Positions 62,271 through 64,000 of a DNA stretch of 64,000 bases are shown here, one piece after another. Position 1 is the first letter of the stretch. Every line of letters begins with the position of its first letter. Source of the stretch: Enterococcaceae bacterium OF42-14pH9A (GTDB lineage: Bacteria > Bacillota > Bacilli > Lactobacillales > Enterococcaceae); contig JAQEYU010000002.1 in the NCBI GenBank assembly GCA_027692465.1, positions 629,682 through 693,681 on the forward strand, given 5' to 3'. A program made the translations under genes and the position numbers. The notes under the pieces are model-generated. The model was given only the letters and a program-made list of their open reading frames with translations. It was not told the DNA's origin and did no database searches.

Positions 62271-62344
<74 letters not shown>

Positions 62345-62352
62345 TTAAAAAA

Positions 62353-62425
62353 TGGCGCGGGACAGAATCGAACTGCCGACACATGGAGCTTCAATCCATT
62401 GCTCTACCAACTGAGCTACCGAGCC
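62353..62425 (-). tRNA. tRNA-Phe(GAA)
   Basis: 73-nt cloverleaf with anticodon GAA in loop TTGAAGC between stems ATGGA and TCCAT. Confidence 0.93.
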
Positions 62426-62440
62426 ATAAAACAACTGCAA

Positions 62441-62513
62441 CGGTCCCGACGGGACTCGAACCCGCGATCTCCTGCGTGACAGGCAGGCGTGATAACCACT
62501 ACACTACGGGACC
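62441..62513 (-). tRNA. tRNA-Asp(GUC)
   Basis: 73-nt cloverleaf, loop CTGTCAC, discriminator G. Same sequence as 63090-63162. Confidence 0.95.
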
Positions 62514-62525
62514 AGTGTAGTTCAA

Positions 62526-62599
<74 letters not shown>

Positions 62600-62628
62600 A
62601 TAATAAAAAGGTTGAAAATATTCAACTA

Positions 62629-62718
62629 AGGAGGATAAGGGATTCGAACCCTTGCACGGTTTTACCCGCCTGACGGTTTTCAAGACCGTTCCCTTCAGCC
62701 GGACTTGGGTAATCCTCC
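62629..62718 (-). tRNA. tRNA-Ser(UGA)
   Basis: 90-nt class II tRNA with long variable arm, loop CTTGAAA. Same as 63285-63374. Confidence 0.95.
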
Positions 62719-62730
62719 GGTAAAACAAAA

Positions 62731-62802
62731 TGATCCGTACGGGATTCGAACCCGTGTTACCGCCGTGAAAGGGCGGTGTCTTAACCACTTGACCAACGGA
62801 CC
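62731..62802 (-). tRNA. tRNA-Glu(UUC)
   Basis: Second copy of tRNA-Glu, identical to 62182-62253. Confidence 0.95.
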
Positions 62803-62810
62803 AAATAGAA

Positions 62811-62898
62811 CGGAGAAGGAGGGATTTGAACCCTCGCACCGGTTTCCCGATCTACACCCTTAGCAGGGGCGCCTCTTCAGCCACTTGAGTACTTCCCC
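62811..62898 (-). tRNA. tRNA-Ser(GCU)
   Basis: 88-nt class II tRNA, anticodon GCT in loop CTGCTAA, discriminator G. Confidence 0.94.
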
Positions 62899-62926
62899 AA
62901 AACCAAAAATGCTATTTTGATTTTAA

Positions 62927-63000
<74 letters not shown>

Positions 63001-63014
63001 ATATAAAAACTAAA

Positions 63015-63085
63015 AGCGGGTGACGAGAATCGAACTCGCGACAACAGCTTGGAAGGCTGTGGTTTTACCACTAAACTACACCCGC
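63015..63085 (-). tRNA. tRNA-Gly(UCC)
   Basis: 71-nt cloverleaf, anticodon TCC between stems ACAGC and GCTGT, acceptor GCGGGTG/CACCCGC. Confidence 0.94.
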
Positions 63086-63089
63086 GTGG

Positions 63090-63162
63090 CGGTCCCGACG
63101 GGACTCGAACCCGCGATCTCCTGCGTGACAGGCAGGCGTGATAACCACTACACTACGGGACC
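63090..63162 (-). tRNA. tRNA-Asp(GUC)
   Basis: Second copy of tRNA-Asp, only 4 bases from tRNA-Gly. Confidence 0.95.
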
Positions 63163-63177
63163 AAATTTAGTTTTTAA

Positions 63178-63251
<74 letters not shown>

Positions 63252-63284
63252 ATAATAAAAGGGTTGAACAATATTATTCAACTA

Positions 63285-63374
63285 AGGAGGATAAGGGATT
63301 CGAACCCTTGCACGGTTTTACCCGCCTGACGGTTTTCAAGACCGTTCCCTTCAGCCGGACTTGGGTAATCCTCC
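63285..63374 (-). tRNA. tRNA-Ser(UGA)
   Basis: Second copy of the 90-nt class II tRNA-Ser(UGA). Confidence 0.95.
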
Positions 63375-63396
63375 AAATGCCTACTTATGATCCTGA

Positions 63397-63470
63397 TGGA
63401 CCTTGTAGGACTCGAACCTACGACCGGACGGTTATGAGCCGTCTGCTCTAACCAACTGAGCTAAAGGTCC
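63397..63470 (-). tRNA. tRNA-Ile2(CAU), lysidine-type
   Basis: 74 nt, anticodon CAT in loop CTCATAA. The acceptor GGACCTT has C4:G69 and C5:G68, the pairs read by TilS, and a separate elongator Met tRNA lies next to it. So this is more likely the AUA-reading Ile tRNA than Met. Confidence 0.75.
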
Positions 63471-63483
63471 AGGCTCGAAAAAA

Positions 63484-63557
63484 TCGCGGCGAAGGGGATC
63501 GAACCCCCGACCTCCCGGGTATGAACCGGACGCTCTAGCCAGCTGAGCTACACCGCG
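63484..63557 (-). tRNA. Elongator tRNA-Met(CAU)
   Basis: 74 nt, anticodon CAT in loop TTCATAC, acceptor CGCGGTG. Close in sequence to the Bacillus elongator Met tRNA. Confidence 0.88.
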
Positions 63558-63581
63558 AAAAAATCATTTATTCAAATGATA

Positions 63582-63654
63582 TGGAGCCTAGCGGGATCGA
63601 ACCGCTGACCTCCTGCGTGCAAAGCAGGCGCTCTCCCAGCTGAGCTAAGGCCCC
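63582..63654 (-). tRNA. tRNA-Ala(UGC)
   Basis: 73 nt, anticodon TGC; the G3:U70 identity pair of alanine is present (GGGGCCT/AGGCTCC). Confidence 0.95.
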
Positions 63655-63667
63655 TTTTGAAATCTGA

Positions 63668-63741
63668 TCGGGAAGACAGGATTCGAACCTGCGACCCCTT
63701 GGTCCCAAACCAAGTGCTCTACCAAGCTGAGCTACTTCCCG
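63668..63741 (-). tRNA. tRNA-Pro(UGG)
   Basis: 74 nt, anticodon TGG in loop TTTGGGA, acceptor CGGGAAG/CTTCCCG. Confidence 0.95.
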
Positions 63742-63749
63742 ATATGATA

Positions 63750-63823
63750 CGCGCCCAAGAGGAGTCGAACCCCTAACCTTTTGATCCGTAGTCAAACACT
63801 CTATCCAGTTGAGCTATGGGCGC
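63750..63823 (-). tRNA. tRNA-Arg(ACG)
   Basis: 74 nt, anticodon ACG in loop CTACGGA; A34 is expected to be deaminated to inosine by TadA. Confidence 0.94.
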
Positions 63824-63841
63824 ATAATAATAACTTTTTAA

Positions 63842-63927
63842 TGCCGAGAACCGGAATCGAACCGGTACGGTGATCACTCACCGCAGGATTTTAAGTCCTG
63901 TGCGTCTGCCAGTTCCGCCACCCCGGC
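63842..63927 (-). tRNA. tRNA-Leu(UAA)
   Basis: 86-nt class II tRNA, anticodon TAA in loop CTTAAAA. Confidence 0.95.
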
Positions 63928-63944
63928 GTGAGTGGGACATTAAA

Positions 63945-64000
63945 AGCGGAAAACGGGGTTCGAACCCGCGACCCCCACCTTGGCAAGGTGGTGCTCTACC
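63945..64000 (-). tRNA. tRNA-Gly(GCC), cut by window end
   Basis: The 3' 56 nt of a tRNA with anticodon GCC between stems CCACC and GGTGG; the acceptor 3' strand TTTCCGC is present. The 5' end lies beyond the window. Confidence 0.88.

Overview
The window looks like chromosome of a low-GC Gram-positive bacterium of the Enterococcus group (Lactobacillales). Supporting evidence: a SAM-III (SMK-box) leader on metK, a leucine T-box, a MurE without the diaminopimelate signature, Mga-type and LytTR regulators, lactococcin-972-type bacteriocin genes, a PTS-linked dihydroxyacetone kinase, and a dense tRNA cluster of Firmicutes type. Base composition is fairly balanced over most of the window. It is clearly more AT-rich in two blocks (about 0.65-4.4 kb and 22.4-28 kb), which suggests transferred modules. 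The species cannot be fixed from sequence alone.

Layout. 0-0.2 kb: 3' end of a probable GH92 glycosidase. 0.3-0.6 kb: two nested intergenic repeats. 0.65-6.5 kb: a lactococcin-972-like bacteriocin with its membrane protein and ABC ATPase, a small secreted peptide, and an AgrC/AgrA-like two-component system. A 21-bp-phased direct repeat lies in the divergent promoter region. 6.6-22 kb: housekeeping and envelope genes (SPFH protein with an Arc-like partner, two XRE-membrane modules, a CHAP hydrolase, RsuA and a methyltransferase, a P-type ATPase, an Mga-like regulator, a NUDIX hydrolase, a YtgP/MurJ-type flippase, MurE). 22.4-28 kb: an AT-rich block with a homologue of the Pyr4/PaxB transmembrane terpene cyclases, an unknown partner gene, and a two-ATPase ABC exporter with its TetR regulator. 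28.5-30.4 kb: cysteine hydrolase, unknown gene, esterase. 30.6-39.4 kb: an arabinan/arabino-oligosaccharide locus with three GH43 enzymes, a YesL protein, an ABC importer and a divergent regulator. 39.6-45.8 kb: glycerol/dihydroxyacetone utilisation (gldA-dhaM-dhaK-dhaL and an iron alcohol dehydrogenase) with a divergent PocR-AraC regulator. 45.9-62 kb: AraC-GyrI regulator, lipoprotein, leuS with T-box, MarR-NmrA pair, LysM glucosaminidase, PAP2 phosphatase, ytqA-ytqB, a large structured inverted-repeat element, esterase, MFS exporter, metK. 62.2-64 kb: 20 tRNA genes (the last one cut by the window end).

Non-coding structure is unusually rich. A dispersed repeat of about 160 bp with terminal inverted repeats (family A) occurs six times. 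A second family (B, about 60-140 bp) occurs three times, once inside the leuS terminator hairpin. A 780-bp element at 57.2-58.0 kb (element C) is made of two diverged, inverted arms whose internal hairpins keep pairing through compensatory changes. Element C and the terpene-cyclase-like operon are the two most promising leads.
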